Source: Streptomyces sp. MMG1533
GTDB lineage: Bacteria > Actinomycetota > Actinomycetes > Streptomycetales > Streptomycetaceae
Reading direction: 5' to 3'
Assembly: GCF_001279775.1 (NCBI RefSeq)
Contig: NZ_LGDG01000156.1
Span: 62,001 to 126,000, forward strand
Length of the DNA stretch: 64,000 bases
A program made the position numbers and the translations under genes. The notes under the pieces were generated by a model, which did not search any database, was not told where the DNA came from, and worked only from the letters and a program-made list of their open reading frames with translations. Shown in pieces: positions 18,706 to 27,282 of this stretch (the first letter of the stretch is position 1; each line of letters opens with the position of its first letter).

Positions 18706-18789
18706 TCGGTTGATTGTCCGACGGCTGGTCAAGGGGCGAATCCTGCGCTGTGAAGCGGGCGTGGACCTCTGATTGTCGACGGTCACTGG

Positions 18790-18818
18790 GCAGCGGTCAT
18801 CCTTCGGGTGGCCGCTGC
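18790..18818 (+). terminator. Terminator after paralogue 4
   Basis: GCAGCGG pairs with CCGCTGC around an inner imperfect stem and a TTCG loop, followed by a T-rich run (CTTTTTCT), close to a classical intrinsic terminator. Confidence 0.75.
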
Positions 18819-19075
18819 TTCTTTTTCTGAAGGATTCGAGGTCCCGGTGTGCCAGGTGGGGGCGCATGATTTATGGCGCTCACCATCCGCTCCGAGATTA
18901 TCCGATCAACTCCATTCGTATCAGTCGCTATGCGGGGTCATTCGGATGAATTTCCATGGCTACTCGTTCGTAAGGGTGTCATTCACTCTGTTGGGCGGGT
19001 TACTGCTGATGGACCATCGACTCCACCCCATCTGGTGAAGAGAAATGTGAGTCGACATCGCGCCTCGGAGGTAAT
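18819..19075. other. A/T-richer intergenic region
   Basis: 257 bp of lower G+C than its surroundings with no supported gene; presumably promoter DNA for the small zinc-ribbon gene that starts at 19076. Confidence 0.4.
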
Positions 19076-19336
19076 GTGAGTAGTGTGATCATTTTTCCGC
19101 GCTGTCCGGAGACGGGGAAAGCATCATTCCGTACTGAATCCGAGGCGAGGACCTGGCTGATCAAGCAGCCACTGCTGGACAGGATCCCGGACCGCATCTA
19201 CCGATGCTCGGATTGTCGGTACTGGCACTTCACCGGATCCCATCACCTGACCAGTCGGAAAATTAGATTGCAACGAAACCATGGCAGGCGTGAAGCCACC
19301 TCCCGGCGCAACGGCAGGAGGAACAGGAAGAGGTGA
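19076..19336 (+). CDS. Small basic zinc-ribbon-like protein
   Basis: The 86-aa protein starts at a GTG just after a clear GGAGGT. It has two Cys-containing knuckles (FPRCPETGKASF and YRCSDCRYWHFTG) in the arrangement of small actinobacterial zinc-ribbon proteins, then a very basic tail rich in Arg. A nucleic-acid-binding role is plausible but not shown. Its 3' end overlaps the open frame in front of the next gene, but not that gene's likely start. Lower G+C than neighbours may mark recent acquisition. Confidence 0.6.
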   Translation: MSSVIIFPRCPETGKASFRTESEARTWLIKQPLLDRIPDRIYRCSDCRYWHFTGSHHLTSRKIRLQRNHGRREATSRRNGRRNRKR

Positions 19337-19421
19337 CTGGCGCGTCGGCACGTGCTGCCTGGCCACGGTGTGCAACGGCCTGTTCCTCAAGGTTTCCGGA
19401 CAGGCTTTTCCCACTTCTCTG

Positions 19422-20153
19422 ATGAGAAAGACGACGAGATTGCGACAGAACCTGAGTAAGGGAATGATCGTGACCGCCGCCGCGACGAGCATCCTGTCCC
19501 TGTACGTCACCCCGGCGTTCGCGGACTCGCCCTCCGAGGGGGCCCCGGGGAGGTCACTCGGCGCCCTGTCGGGCACCTTTGCGCCCCTCCACGGCGACAG
19601 TGGTTACGGCGCTGAGGACGGCTACGGCGATGACGGCGGCCAGAGCGCTGACAGCGGCCAGAGCGCTGACAGCGGCCAGAGCGCTGAGGACGGTTACGGC
19701 GATGACGGCGGCCAGAGCGCTGACAGCGGCCAGAGCGATGACGGCGGTTACGGCGATGACGGCCGCCAGAGCGCTGAGGACGGTTACGGCGATGACGGCG
19801 ACCAGAGCGCTGACGGCGGCTACGGCGATGACGGCGGCCAGAGCGATGACGGCGACTACGGTGATGACTCGGACGAGCCGGGAGGCTACGGCGACACACC
19901 GCCCGCACAACCCCCCAGCACGCCGCCGGCGTCACCGCCTGCCACCAGGCCCCCCTGGACGCCGCCGCCACCGGACACCACGCCCCCCGTCCCGGTGACG
20001 ACGCCGCCTGCCTCACCCTCGCCGCAGCCGCCCACCCTCGCCGAGACCGGCGCCGAGGAGCAGGCGGTGTTGCTTTCGGGTCTTGCAGCGCTGTTGCTGA
20101 CCAGCGGCACCATCCTGTATCGACGAGGCCGCCGAACCGGCTCCTCTCGATAG
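19422..20153 (+). CDS. Acidic repeat protein with LAETG cell-wall sorting signal
   Basis: The 243-aa precursor has an N-terminal signal peptide (start MRKTTRLRQNLSKG, cleavage near AFA-DSP), then an Asp/Gly/Ser/Gln/Tyr-rich repeat region (units like GYGDDGGQSADSGQSAE), a Pro/Thr-rich wall-spanning segment, and a C-terminal LAETG motif followed by a hydrophobic stretch and RRGRR. The last part is a sortase E-type anchor. I chose the ATG at 19422 because the signal peptide starts there; the frame is open further upstream. Function unknown; a hydrophilic surface coat protein is a fair inference. Confidence 0.85.
   Translation: MRKTTRLRQNLSKGMIVTAAATSILSLYVTPAFADSPSEGAPGRSLGALSGTFAPLHGDSGYGAEDGYGDDGGQSADSGQSADSGQSAEDGYGDDGGQSADSGQSDDGGYGDDGRQSAEDGYGDDGDQSADGGYGDDGGQSDDGDYGDDSDEPGGYGDTPPAQPPSTPPASPPATRPPWTPPPPDTTPPVPVTTPPASPSPQPPTLAETGAEEQAVLLSGLAALLLTSGTILYRRGRRTGSSR
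19606..19880 (+). repeat. Imperfect tandem repeats coding GYGDDGGQSAD-type units
   Basis: Short units built from GGCGATGACGGCGGCCAGAG and GCGCTGACAGC recur about ten times in shuffled order, the signature of slippage or unequal exchange inside the coding sequence. Confidence 0.85.
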
Positions 20154-20159
20154 TGCTCT

Positions 20160-20198
20160 GTGCGGGGTGCCGGACGAAGCGAGTCCGGTACCCCGCAC
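20160..20198. terminator. Bidirectional terminator between LAETG protein and FAD oxidoreductase
   Basis: GTGCGGGGT pairs with ACCCCGCAC and, after one mismatch, CCGGAC pairs with GTCCGG around a 7-base loop. It lies between convergent stop codons. Confidence 0.75.
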
Positions 20199-20208
20199 CA
20201 CCCCTTGG

Positions 20209-21474
20209 TCAGAGGCGCGTTCTCCACGCCGCTTCTGTGCCTCCCCGGCCCACCGGTACGGGGATCTTCCCGGCGGGCGGGGCGGTGCGTAGTCGGTGGC
20301 GTACCCCTCGTACGAGCGTCGTCGCCGTGAAGGTCGCGCCGTGGACGAAGCGCATGGCCGGGCCGAAGGCGGAGGCGGTCAGCAGACCTGCCAGGAACAG
20401 GCCGGGGTGCGAGGACTCGAAGTCCCGCCCCACCGCAGGGGAGCCGTCGGCGGTCGTCGCCAGGTTCCCACGCAGCTCGGGGGAGAGCAGGCCGAGCCGG
20501 CCCAGGGTCGCCTGGAACCCCGTGGCCGCGACCACGTGTTCGGTCTCCAGGGAGTGCAGTTCCCCAGTCAGGCTCACCGTCTCCAGCCGTACTCCGCCCG
20601 GCACCGGACGGGCCGCGGCCACCTCACGGCCGAAGAGCATCTCCACCACCGGTTCGACCCGGTCCCGTACCCACCAGGCGCCCGCCGGTCCGAGCGCGGT
20701 GGCCGCGATGCGGGCTCGGGTCGACTCGGGGAGGCGACGGAAGAGGTCCGGACGCTCCGCGTAGAACCAGTTGCGCCAGCCGCATCCGAGGCCGGTGTGC
20801 GGGGCACGGGCCGACTGCCACCAGGGACGCTGTCCGGGCGGCGGCACGTCGTTCCAGCGCAGCCGGTCCGCCCGCGCCAGCACCCGTACACGTGTGCCTT
20901 GTTCGGCGAGGAGCGCCGCCGTCTCCAGGGCCGCCTGGCCGCCGCCGATCACCGTGACGTCCCTGCCGCGGAAGCGGCCGAGGTCACTGTGGCAACTGCT
21001 GTGCGTGACGAGTGCGGGGGGCAGGCCGCGCAGGGGCCAAGGCACCTCGGCGAAGGGCATGACGCCGACCGCCAGCGCCACCGTCCGTGCACGCAGCACC
21101 TCTCCGTCCTCGGTGACCGCCTCGAAGCCGACCGGGCGGGCCGCCACCCGGCTCACCATGCGCTCGTCCACCTCCGGCACGGCGTTGCGCGCGAACCACA
21201 GGCCGTACGCCGCGAACGTCTCCACTGGGATCGGCTCCGCGTGACGCGCCGTGAGCCCCCGGGTGGCGCAGTACGCGTCCAGGCGCCAACGACCTTGCGG
21301 GTCGGCGAGGTTGGAGGCCCACGGCTCCGACTTCAGGAACATGCCGCGGGGCATGTGGGCCCGCCAGGACGCCATGGGCCGCCCGAGGACGCGCAGGTTC
21401 AGCCCGGCGGCCGCGGCGTGTGACGCGATGGACAGGCCGTACGGGCCGGCGCCCACCACCAGCAGGTCGTACAT
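20209..21474 (-). CDS. FAD-dependent oxidoreductase (flavin monooxygenase-like)
   Basis: The 421-aa protein starts with a Rossmann FAD motif (LLVVGAGPYGLSIA), has a second dinucleotide motif near the middle (VTVIGGGQAALETAALLAE) for NAD(P)H, and ends with an ATGFQ-like stretch typical of flavin-containing monooxygenases and lysine/ornithine N-hydroxylase relatives. The substrate is not evident. Its ATG shares one base with the stop of the ATP-grasp gene (TGATG), so the two form an operon, perhaps modifying an amino acid or peptide-like group. The link to the neighbouring polysaccharide genes is by position only. Confidence 0.82.
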   Translation of the reverse strand: MYDLLVVGAGPYGLSIASHAAAAGLNLRVLGRPMASWRAHMPRGMFLKSEPWASNLADPQGRWRLDAYCATRGLTARHAEPIPVETFAAYGLWFARNAVPEVDERMVSRVAARPVGFEAVTEDGEVLRARTVALAVGVMPFAEVPWPLRGLPPALVTHSSCHSDLGRFRGRDVTVIGGGQAALETAALLAEQGTRVRVLARADRLRWNDVPPPGQRPWWQSARAPHTGLGCGWRNWFYAERPDLFRRLPESTRARIAATALGPAGAWWVRDRVEPVVEMLFGREVAAARPVPGGVRLETVSLTGELHSLETEHVVAATGFQATLGRLGLLSPELRGNLATTADGSPAVGRDFESSHPGLFLAGLLTASAFGPAMRFVHGATFTATTLVRGVRHRLRTAPPAGKIPVPVGRGGTEAAWRTRL

Positions 21475-22865
21475 CAGTGAGTTCTCGCCTTCTCGTCGTC
21501 GGTCAGGGACGGTGCGGTTGCCTGCCGGCCCACGCGGGCCGGCACAGGCGCCGCCGGGACCGTGCGAGCCGCCTGGTGGTCCACGCGGGCCGGCACAGGG
21601 GCCGCCGGGACCGCGCGCAGCCGCTCTCGCAGTCGACGGGCCACATGACGGCACCACAGGGCCCACATCGCCCGGCCGGGAGCCGGGTCGTCCGGGGCGT
21701 GCCAGGCCAGTTCGCGTCCGTGGGGCGCCGGCAGAAGCGCGGCGAGCGGTGCGTAGTTCTCCACCACGTACGACCGCCCCACCAGCGGTGCCTGCTCTGG
21801 GAGTTGCCGGTGTGTCAGGTCGAGGTGCAGGGCGCGTACGACGTCCAGTCCGGCGGCGTCGGAGAAGAGCCGGAACTGGGCGCCGGGGCGCGGGTTGAAG
21901 TCGAGCAGGTGATAGCGGCCCGTCGTGCCACAGCGGCGGAAGTCGAGGTCGAAGATTCCGCGGTAGCCCAGCTCGTCGGTGAGCCGCTCGGCGAGGGCCT
22001 GCACCTGTGGGTTGTCCGTCCAGCGGCCGACCACGGTCAGGCCCGCCCCGCGCGGCCACGCCCGCTGCTTGCGGCCCGACCCGCCCGCCCGCACAGCGCA
22101 GGAGCGGTCGGCGTATCCGTGGAAGAACCAGTCGCGGGCCGGGCCCGGCGGCAGATACACCTGCAGCAGCAGCGGGCTGCCGGCCTCCTCGGTGCGCAGA
22201 TACAGCTCCCGCGCCTGCCGCGCGGACTTCACCAGCACCGTGCTGTGCAGTCCGCTGCCCGCGGGCACCTGCCAGGGACGGCTCCACTTCGCCACCATCG
22301 GCAGACCCAGCCGCCGGGCGGCGTCGGCGGCCTGCGCCGGGCTGTCCGGGGCCAGTGTCACCGGGTGCGGGATGCCCGCGGACGCGCATACGAGGGCCAG
22401 TTCGGCCTTGTCGGCGACGCGCTCGGGCAGTGCGCCGGGCGTGGCGGGCAACAGATAGGAGGAGGCGAGTTCCTCGCGCATGCGGCCCACGGCGATCGCG
22501 CTCGCGTCGTCCATCGGGACCAGGACGGCGGGACGTGCGACCCGGGTGGCCACCCGCCGCAACACGACGGCGATCTCGCCGGGGGATGCCCCGGGTGGCG
22601 GCGGAGGATGCATTTCGCGTACGAAGCGCGATCTGGCTACGGGGCTTCCCGCGCAATCGGCGGCAACATGCACCTCCACTCCCGCTCCGCCGAGCGAGCG
22701 TACGGCCCCCAGCGTTCCGTGGTGAAAGGGATTCCGGTCGATCCGCAGCAGAACGGCTGGGACGCGGGTGTCGAGGAGCGGCACGGACTTCATTCCTTCG
22801 GATCGGCTCACCCGTACAGGGGAGCTAGGTACTCGAAAGCCGTAAGGGCGGTGGCGCCATTCCAT
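21474..22865 (-). CDS. ATP-grasp family ligase
   Basis: The predicted protein is up to 463 aa. The ATP-grasp core has a VPMDDASAIAVGR region, the ATP-lid lysine in PMVAKWSRPW, the acidic metal-binding segment IFDLDFRRC and the LLDFNPRPGAQFRLF motif that carries the Mg-binding Asp/Asn. Such enzymes form amide or ester bonds through an acyl phosphate; similar carbamoyl-phosphate-synthase-like ATP-grasp proteins sit in exopolysaccharide clusters. The C-terminal ~45 residues are Ala/Pro/Val-rich with two copies of an AAPVPARV motif. A second start at 22793 (MKSVPLLD) lies within the frame and fits the domain better, though its GAAGGA is too close to the ATG; the ATG at 22865 has AGGA ten bases upstream. 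Confidence 0.8.
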   Translation of the reverse strand: MEWRHRPYGFRVPSSPVRVSRSEGMKSVPLLDTRVPAVLLRIDRNPFHHGTLGAVRSLGGAGVEVHVAADCAGSPVARSRFVREMHPPPPPGASPGEIAVVLRRVATRVARPAVLVPMDDASAIAVGRMREELASSYLLPATPGALPERVADKAELALVCASAGIPHPVTLAPDSPAQAADAARRLGLPMVAKWSRPWQVPAGSGLHSTVLVKSARQARELYLRTEEAGSPLLLQVYLPPGPARDWFFHGYADRSCAVRAGGSGRKQRAWPRGAGLTVVGRWTDNPQVQALAERLTDELGYRGIFDLDFRRCGTTGRYHLLDFNPRPGAQFRLFSDAAGLDVVRALHLDLTHRQLPEQAPLVGRSYVVENYAPLAALLPAPHGRELAWHAPDDPAPGRAMWALWCRHVARRLRERLRAVPAAPVPARVDHQAARTVPAAPVPARVGRQATAPSLTDDEKARTH

Positions 22866-23002
22866 TTCATGTGACTAACGTCCTGTGACTGGGTGTCAGG
22901 AGCGCGAAGGGCAAGGCAGAAGGAAATCAGCGGCATAAGAAGAACAACGGCATAAGAAGAACAACGACAAAAGACAGCAAGAGAGCAGGGAGAGGAGCAG
23001 GC

Positions 23003-24343
23003 ATGGTTCCAAAGCATCGCCGGGCCCGGACCAGGGGGCTGACGGTCGTCGCCGCGGCAGTCGCCCTCTCGGCCGTGCTGGCGTCCGGCGCCGGCTCCGC
23101 GGCGGGGACGCCGCCCTTCGCCGATCCTCCCGCTCCAGCTCCGGTCTCCCCGGCGCCGACAGCGCCCGCGCTGACCGCATCGGCCACGCCGCTGCCACCG
23201 CAGGTGCCCGCGATCACCCAGGCCCCCACGATCCCCACGACCCCGCCCCTCCTCACGCAGCCGCAGCCGGCCCCGTCGACCTCTTCCGTCACCGGGCCGA
23301 CCACCTCGGCGCCGGCGCCCGGCAAGGAGAGCCCTGCCTTCGGTGTCTTCATCGACTCCGGAATCCCGGGCGTGTTGGGTATGACGAGATTCAGCCGCTG
23401 GCTGGGTGGCGCCGACCTGCGCGTCGGCCACACCTACCTGCCCGGCGACCGCTGGAGCAACATCGAGGGCGCTCCCGGCTTCCTCGACGGGTGGGCGCGC
23501 TGGCGCAGGGCGAAGGACGACCGGATGTTCGTCCTCAACGTGCCCATGCTGGAGCGCAACGAGGAGGGGGTCTCCGATGACGAGGTCCGTTGGCTGCTGC
23601 GGCAGGGCGCTGCCGGACACTTCGATCAGCACTTCCGCGCCCTCGCCGAACGGCTGGTGGCGTTGAAGGTGCCGGACACGATCCTGGTGCCCGGCTGGGA
23701 GATGAACGGCACGACGTACACCCACCGCTGCGGGCCCGACCCGGAGGCCTGGAAGAAGTACTGGAACAACATCGTCGCCGCCATGCGTTCGGTGCCGGGC
23801 CAGGAATTCCGGTTCGACTTCACGCCGAGCCGCGGCCGGGACGCCGTTCCCTGGACGGAGTGTTATCCGGGGGACGACACCGTCGACATCATCGGCATGG
23901 ACGCGTACGACCAGCCGCGAGGAATGCCGTTCGACGAACAGGTGCGGGAGCCCTACGGACTTCAAGCACACGTGGACTTCGCTGGATCCCACAACAAGCC
24001 TATTTCCTTTCCGGAATGGGGGCTCTTCCGCAATGGTGACAACGCCGAATACATGCGGCGGATGCTCGCCTGGATCGATGAGCACAAGCCGCTGTACAAC
24101 ACGCTGACCGACTACTGTCCGCACGGTGTCTGGCAGTGCCCGACGAACCCCGAGTCGTCCCGGGTCTACCGGTCCGCCCTCTCCGGTGGCACCGGCGAAC
24201 CGGCGCCGCTGCCCGTGCCCACCGCACCTCCCGCACCGTTGCGCCCGACCACCTGCTCGCCGGTGCGCTTCAGCGACTGGTTCGAGTCCTGGCTCGGCCG
24301 GAAGGTGTGCTTGCGTCTCGACAGGTGGTCGCGGACCGGATAA
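23003..24343 (+). CDS. Secreted GH26-like glycoside hydrolase
   Basis: The 446-aa precursor has a signal peptide, a Pro/Thr/Ala linker (residues ~33-105), and a beta/alpha-barrel domain with the paired catalytic Glu of GH26: acid/base Glu233 in VPGWEMNG and nucleophile Glu338 in FPEWGLF. GH26 enzymes mostly cleave beta-mannans. In Streptomyces polysaccharide loci such a hydrolase could trim or release the polymer made by the adjacent Wzx/Wzy genes. A GGAG-rich ribosome site precedes the ATG. Two Cys in the extreme C-terminus are conserved-looking. The last 178 bp overlap the end of the opposite-strand FemAB/GNAT-like gene. Confidence 0.82.
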   Translation: MVPKHRRARTRGLTVVAAAVALSAVLASGAGSAAGTPPFADPPAPAPVSPAPTAPALTASATPLPPQVPAITQAPTIPTTPPLLTQPQPAPSTSSVTGPTTSAPAPGKESPAFGVFIDSGIPGVLGMTRFSRWLGGADLRVGHTYLPGDRWSNIEGAPGFLDGWARWRRAKDDRMFVLNVPMLERNEEGVSDDEVRWLLRQGAAGHFDQHFRALAERLVALKVPDTILVPGWEMNGTTYTHRCGPDPEAWKKYWNNIVAAMRSVPGQEFRFDFTPSRGRDAVPWTECYPGDDTVDIIGMDAYDQPRGMPFDEQVREPYGLQAHVDFAGSHNKPISFPEWGLFRNGDNAEYMRRMLAWIDEHKPLYNTLTDYCPHGVWQCPTNPESSRVYRSALSGGTGEPAPLPVPTAPPAPLRPTTCSPVRFSDWFESWLGRKVCLRLDRWSRTG

Positions 24344-25476
24344 CGGTCGCCGGTGACGGTGGGTCCCGAGACGGGCCCGCCGTCACCGATCCGCTCCCGG
24401 AAGCGACGCAGCAACTCCTTGCCCCGCCGGCGCGCGGCCACGTCACCGACCACCGCCGACATCAGCGGAGCCGTGCGTCGCCGGGCCAGCAACAGCCGCT
24501 GGTTGGAGACGGGTTCGGGGCGCCAGTGGTGCTTGTAGGACTCGTTGCCGCGCAGCAGGCTCAAAGTGCCCAGCCCGCCGATGCCTGTGTGCTGGGCGCA
24601 CGCGTCGAGGAGCATCACCGCCACATCCGCCTTGCGTTCCCGCAGGCGCGGATGGGCGCCGTACAGGTAGCCGCCCGCGAGCCCGCGCGACAGCAGGGTG
24701 AGGTCCACGGCCACCACGTCGTCGTCGAGCCGGAACTCGGTGACCACCGCGTCGCCGGAGCGCACCATCGGTCCCACGGAGCGCACCAGATGCTCGCAGA
24801 AGCGTGTCTGCAGGTGCTCCGACGTCATCCTCCGGCCCTGCCACTGCAGCCGGTGCAGTTCGAGCAGCCGCGAAAGTGCCGCGCCGACCTGGTCCGGCGC
24901 CACCACGTGCCGCTCCACGCCGAGCGACCTCAGCTTGCGCAGCTTGGCGCGGGTCCGCTGGGCCTTGCCGGACGGCAGCCGGGACAACAGCTCGTCCATG
25001 GGCACGGCGGGCAGCTCCAGGCACAGCGAGTCCCGCATCCGGCGGCGCGGCCCGCTCCAGCGGTCGTAGACGTGCTCGGCAGCACCGCCCGGCCGCACCT
25101 CGCGGAAGTCGATCAGCGCGGTGCGGGCGGCGGCCGACAGCGCCTCGGCGAGCGCGGTGGCCGCCCGGTCCGCCCGCTCGCCGTCGATGAGGACGTCCCC
25201 GTAGTCGGAGATGGGCCCGCCGAGCGGTACGAGTGTGGGCACCGGGGCGCGCCGGAGCATCAGGGGCGCGGCGGCCACGAGTTCGGCGCCCTCGCGCACC
25301 AGCACCAGCCGCAGCCGGCCGGGCCTGCCGTACGACAGCCACCACGAGTGCAGCCAGGCGTGGTTCTGGAACGGGGTCGCCGTGGCGCACCGCTCGTACA
25401 GCCGCCCCCAGTCCGGGGCCACCTCGGCGAAGGCGCGTGCGTCGGTGACGAGTTCCGTCGTGTACCTCACCGTCAC
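24166..25476 (-). CDS. FemAB/GNAT-like acyltransferase of exopolysaccharide locus (BcsL/CelD type)
   Basis: The 436-aa protein belongs to the GNAT-fold group often annotated as cellulose-biosynthesis CelD-like. Visible elements are an N-terminal FQNHAWLHSWWLSYG segment, LVREGAELVAAAPL, a basic helix RAKLRKLRSLGV, and LLSRGLAGGYLYGAHP in the C-terminal GNAT half. These proteins are thought to acylate or aminoacylate sugar residues. It starts at a GTG overlapping the stop of the Wzz-like gene (GTGA). The final ~59 residues are low complexity, coded opposite the GH26 gene's end, and may be a non-functional tail. Confidence 0.75.
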   Translation of the reverse strand: MTVRYTTELVTDARAFAEVAPDWGRLYERCATATPFQNHAWLHSWWLSYGRPGRLRLVLVREGAELVAAAPLMLRRAPVPTLVPLGGPISDYGDVLIDGERADRAATALAEALSAAARTALIDFREVRPGGAAEHVYDRWSGPRRRMRDSLCLELPAVPMDELLSRLPSGKAQRTRAKLRKLRSLGVERHVVAPDQVGAALSRLLELHRLQWQGRRMTSEHLQTRFCEHLVRSVGPMVRSGDAVVTEFRLDDDVVAVDLTLLSRGLAGGYLYGAHPRLRERKADVAVMLLDACAQHTGIGGLGTLSLLRGNESYKHHWRPEPVSNQRLLLARRRTAPLMSAVVGDVAARRRGKELLRRFRERIGDGGPVSGPTVTGDRYPVRDHLSRRKHTFRPSQDSNQSLKRTGEQVVGRNGAGGAVGTGSGAGSPVPPERADR

Positions 25477-26132
25477 AGCTGGCCGTGCACGTCGGCGGCG
25501 GGGGTCGGGCCGGGCACCGAGGCGGGGCGGGCGGGGTGGTCGTCTCCGGTCCGCCTCGGCCGTACGAGCAGCGCCAGACCGCCGAGCAGGCCGCCCGCGC
25601 TCAAGCCGACCAGACCGGTCACCGCCGGTGACGCGGACGTCGGGTCGGTCGGCACCACCGCCCGTGAGAACTGCAGGAGTTCGACGTGGGTGCTGGCCTT
25701 GGTCGCGTTCGCGTGCCGGGTCAGCGCGCGGGTGACCGCGTTGGCCATGTCGGCGGCGAGGTGGGGGCGCGGGGAGGTGGCCGAGACGGCGACCATCGGC
25801 GCGTCCGGCGAGGTTGCCGTCCGCACGCTCCGCCGCAGCGTCGGGACCGGCACTCCCGCCCACACCTGCGCCTCCCCGAGCACCGCGAGCTGCGTGGCGG
25901 CACGGCCGTACGCCTGTGCGAAGCCGAGTGCGGAGGCCGGGTCGGACTTCTCGGTCGGTACGGCGACGACATAACTGGTCGCCGTGTAGATCGGGGCCCT
26001 GAGCGTCCCGTAGGCGCCGCCGAGCAGGCCGCCGGCGAGTGCGCCGGCCGCGAGCAGCGACCAGGGCCGCAGGCCGCCGACGCGGGCCAGGCGGCCGGGC
26101 TGCCGGTGGTGGCGGGCGTGGTTGTCGGTCAT
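25473..26132 (-). CDS. Wzz-like chain-length determinant protein
   Basis: The 219-aa protein has two membrane helices (residues ~24-44 and ~168-190) flanking an extracytoplasmic region with repeated Ala-rich helices, and short cytoplasmic ends. This is the layout of Wzz/YveK/CapA co-polymerases that set the length of Wzy-made polysaccharides. No kinase domain follows, so it is the stand-alone type. ATGA overlap with the upstream GT4 gene and GTGA overlap with the downstream acyltransferase place it in one operon. Confidence 0.78.
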   Translation of the reverse strand: MTDNHARHHRQPGRLARVGGLRPWSLLAAGALAGGLLGGAYGTLRAPIYTATSYVVAVPTEKSDPASALGFAQAYGRAATQLAVLGEAQVWAGVPVPTLRRSVRTATSPDAPMVAVSATSPRPHLAADMANAVTRALTRHANATKASTHVELLQFSRAVVPTDPTSASPAVTGLVGLSAGGLLGGLALLVRPRRTGDDHPARPASVPGPTPAADVHGQL

Positions 26133-27280
26133 GACGAACTGGCTCCCTGGGGTGAGGGGGGCAATGAGCTGGACAGCACCGTCGCGTACACGTCCATGAG
26201 CCGGGCGGCGCTGCGGGTGATGTGGTAGCGGTGGGCGGCGTCCGGGGCCGTACGCGGCCGCGGGCCGGCCGCGCGCACCCCGGCCACGGCACGGGCGTAC
26301 GCCTCCGGACCGCCCCGAACCCGCCGGGCACCGGAGGTGGCCTGCGGGGACAGGTCATCGATCGCCGGGCAGGAGGCGTAGAGCACGGGCAGCCCGGACG
26401 CCAGGGCCTCCACGACCGCCAGCCCGAAGGACTCCTCCGGGCACGGGGAGGCGAGCAGGTCCATGGCGAAGGTGAGGGCGGGCAGGTCGGGGCCGGGGGA
26501 GCCGTCGGGGACGTAGGGGCGTTCGCCGGTGAACAGGACGCGGTCGGCCACGCCGGCCGCCTGAGCCGTGCGGCGCAGGACGCTCTCCTCCGGGCCGCCA
26601 CCGACCAGCAGCAGCCAGTGGTCGTCCGGCAGGCGGGTCATCGCCTGGATGAGGACGTCGAAGCGCTTGCCCGCGCAGAGCCGACCGATCCCGCCGATGA
26701 CATAGGCGTCCTCCGGCAGGCCGAGGCGTCGGCGCGTGTGGTGACGCCGGGACGGGTCGAAGCGGAAACGGGTCACGTCGATGCCGTTGGGGACGACCTC
26801 GATGCGTGGGGAGGGCACGCCCCAGCGTCTGAGGCGGTCGGCGACCGCGGGGGAGACGGCGACCGTGGCGGAGCCGAGGCGCTCGCTGGCCAGGTAGAGC
26901 GCGCGGACGCCCGCTGTCAGCTTCCGGCCTTCCATCTGGGTGTCGCCGAGGGAGTGCTCGGTGGCGATCACGGCGCGGACGCCTGCCAGGCGGGCGGCGA
27001 GCCGGCCGTAGACGCAGGCGCGATAGAGGTGGGTGTGCACCAGGTCGTAGCCGCCCGCGCGGATCAGGCGGACCAGGCGGGGCAGCGCGGACAGGTCGCG
27101 GTTGCCGTCCATGCCGAGGTGGTGGACGCGGACACCGTCGGCGATCAGCCCGTCGGCGACCGTGCCCGGGTTGGTCAGGGCCACCACCTCGCAGTCGACG
27201 GTGAGGTGCCGCAGCAGCAGACGGAGCTGCTGTTCGGCGCCGCCGGCACCGAGACCGGTGATGATGTGCAAAGCCTTCAT
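26129..27280 (-). CDS. GT4 glycosyltransferase (EPS locus, second)
   Basis: The 383-aa GT-B enzyme has an N-terminal HIITGLGAGGAEQQL acceptor-side loop, VPNGIDVTRF, IGGIGRLCAGKRFDVLI at the start of the donor domain, and the ESFGLAVVEALASG EX7E motif that binds the nucleotide-sugar. It probably adds one sugar of the repeat unit on undecaprenyl diphosphate at the inner face of the membrane. The ATG at 27280 lies 9 bases from GGAGGG; a GTG two codons upstream overlaps the previous stop. Confidence 0.88.
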   Translation of the reverse strand: MKALHIITGLGAGGAEQQLRLLLRHLTVDCEVVALTNPGTVADGLIADGVRVHHLGMDGNRDLSALPRLVRLIRAGGYDLVHTHLYRACVYGRLAARLAGVRAVIATEHSLGDTQMEGRKLTAGVRALYLASERLGSATVAVSPAVADRLRRWGVPSPRIEVVPNGIDVTRFRFDPSRRHHTRRRLGLPEDAYVIGGIGRLCAGKRFDVLIQAMTRLPDDHWLLLVGGGPEESVLRRTAQAAGVADRVLFTGERPYVPDGSPGPDLPALTFAMDLLASPCPEESFGLAVVEALASGLPVLYASCPAIDDLSPQATSGARRVRGGPEAYARAVAGVRAAGPRPRTAPDAAHRYHITRSAARLMDVYATVLSSSLPPSPQGASSS

Positions 27281-27282
27281 GG

